Shown: in pieces, positions 12,400 to 13,183 of the stretch
Layout of the letters: every line of letters begins with the position of its first letter
Numbering within the stretch: the stretch's first letter is position 1
Assembly: GCA_005792225.1 (NCBI GenBank)
Contig: SXSP01000405.1
Span: 1-13,183, forward strand
Length of the DNA stretch: 13,183 nt
Direction of reading: 5' to 3'
Origin: Bdellovibrionales bacterium
GTDB lineage: Bacteria > Bdellovibrionota > Bdellovibrionia > Bdellovibrionales > JAMPXM01
Position numbers and translations under genes: made by a program
The notes under the pieces: generated by a model
The model's input: the letters and a program-made list of their open reading frames with translations, nothing else
Database searches by the model: none
Told to the model about the DNA's origin: nothing

Positions 12400-13183
12400 G
12401 ATGACTTGCGCTGAGACTTACCTTGAGGCTCCCGGCGCTTCGTCTTAGAGACTTGCGAAACGAAGTTATCGTAAACCGAACGATCCGAATCAGATTCTCC
12501 GAATGCCCCGTTTGAAAGCTGACGCGGCTTTCTTCCGTCGGGTAGAACGAGCTTCTGCTTGATCTCCATGCGGATGTAGCCACTCGGAGCATTCTTTTCT
12601 TTGATGGATCGGCGATCCTTTCCCGAACGCTTCGACTCGTCACCCGCGAAAGCTTTTCCGGTTACGTCGACCGACGGGTTCTCAAGGCCGGATTTCACCT
12701 TCTCTTGAACGAGATCGAGTCGTTCTTCCGCGACGTTCTTCGCGGCCTTCGGATTCATCTCGGGCACATACTGCTTGTAAACAAGCGACGTGATCACGAC
12801 ATCGCTGTCTTCGAGACCCGTCGTCACACCCTTCACCCGTTCCATCACGCTGACGAACTGAGAATTGGGAACCGACGTTCCCTGCTCAAAAAGCGCATTG
12901 TCGGGAATTTCAAAGACGACCGAATCCGCCGTGACATTGACGTTACTCGCGACGGTGCCGAGTTGCTCCGCCATGTACGCCATGACAATTTTCTTCATTC
13001 CCATCCCCATGAGGTTGGGAGTGCGGTCCACCGGAGTGACGAATGATTGAAACACCTTGAGCGGCTCGTTCACGAGGTCGAGAAAGAGCTTCTCGAGCGT
13101 GAGTTCGACACCGTAGTTGTTGAATTGGTACTCGATGATCGAAGGAGTCGAGAAATAATCCGAGATCGCCTTCTTGCTCGGCT
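12393..13183 (-). CDS. Unrecognised protein, C-terminal part
   Basis: The frame is open from the right edge to TGA at 12393-12395, giving 262 residues; the GTG at 13073 is probably internal because the reading continues upstream without a stop. I do not recognise the family. Visible features: a moderately hydrophobic segment with LFLDLVNEPLKVFQSF and a Met-rich NLMGMGMKKIVMAYM stretch, a beta-rich middle (VNVTADSVVFEIPDNALF, DVVITSLVYKQYVPEM), a helical acidic/basic stretch (AAKNVAEERLDLVQEKV), and a long Lys/Arg/Ser-rich tail (about the last 80 residues) with no cysteines, likely disordered and possibly nucleic acid- or membrane-binding. No membrane helix or catalytic motif is evident. It ends convergently with the L,D-transpeptidase gene. 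Confidence 0.75.
   Translation of the reverse strand, partial: PSKKAISDYFSTPSIIEYQFNNYGVELTLEKLFLDLVNEPLKVFQSFVTPVDRTPNLMGMGMKKIVMAYMAEQLGTVASNVNVTADSVVFEIPDNALFEQGTSVPNSQFVSVMERVKGVTTGLEDSDVVITSLVYKQYVPEMNPKAAKNVAEERLDLVQEKVKSGLENPSVDVTGKAFAGDESKRSGKDRRSIKEKNAPSGYIRMEIKQKLVLPDGRKPRQLSNGAFGESDSDRSVYDNFVSQVSKTKRREPQGKSQRKSSH

Noticed and set aside
1..13183. Mobile elements, CRISPR arrays, tRNA genes, toxin-antitoxin pairs or defence islands
   Set aside because: Read for on both strands; no transposase, integrase, regular direct repeats, tRNA-like cloverleaf or paired small toxin and antitoxin genes could be supported.

Overview
This window reads as a stretch of core chromosome from a Gram-negative, probably predatory-type or related bacterium (my best guess is Bdellovibrionota or a neighbouring deltaproteobacterial-type lineage). 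The guess rests on gene style only: many secreted peptidoglycan enzymes, a two-component system, a diguanylate cyclase, a lipoprotein signal peptidase and tight packing at moderately high GC. No marker gene fixes the taxonomy. I see no tRNA, rRNA, CRISPR array, insertion sequence, integrase or phage gene, and no stretch over 300 bases lacks a gene.

Layout. (1) 1-420 is the C-terminal Rieske [2Fe-2S] domain of a protein that enters from the left, probably an FAD-dependent oxidoreductase. (2) 417-549 is an intergenic imperfect inverted repeat about 133 bp long. (3) 553-2844, minus strand, holds a small secreted two-cysteine protein, an OmpR/PhoB-type response regulator and its membrane histidine kinase; the last two overlap. 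(4) 3020-4270, plus strand, is a secreted M14 zinc carboxypeptidase resembling carboxypeptidase T. (5) 4240-7294, minus strand, is a PBP4/DacB-type D-Ala-D-Ala carboxypeptidase followed 7 bases later by a lytic transglycosylase. (6) 7428-10227, plus strand, is a REC-GGDEF diguanylate cyclase, an LspA signal peptidase II fused to a two-helix HAMP module, and a second lytic transglycosylase overlapping it by ATGA. (7) 10233-11087, minus strand, is a DEDDh (DnaQ-like) exonuclease with a C-terminal WYL-like domain. (8) 11266-12399, plus strand, is an L,D-transpeptidase-family lipoprotein. (9) 12393-13183, minus strand, is the C-terminal part of an unrecognised protein.

The shared theme is the envelope. 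Five products make or cut peptidoglycan or peptide bonds in the periplasm (DacB, two lytic transglycosylases, the YkuD protein, the M14 peptidase), LspA matures lipoproteins, and two signalling systems (histidine kinase/regulator and c-di-GMP synthase) sit among them. A regulatory link between these systems is inference from gene order only.

The least ordinary items are the LspA-HAMP fusion, the exonuclease-WYL fusion, the long inverted repeat at 417-549, and start regions (lspA, exonuclease, perhaps the response regulator) where a -10-like hexamer lies 7-8 bases before the ATG, suggesting leaderless messages. I found no clearly new multi-gene system.
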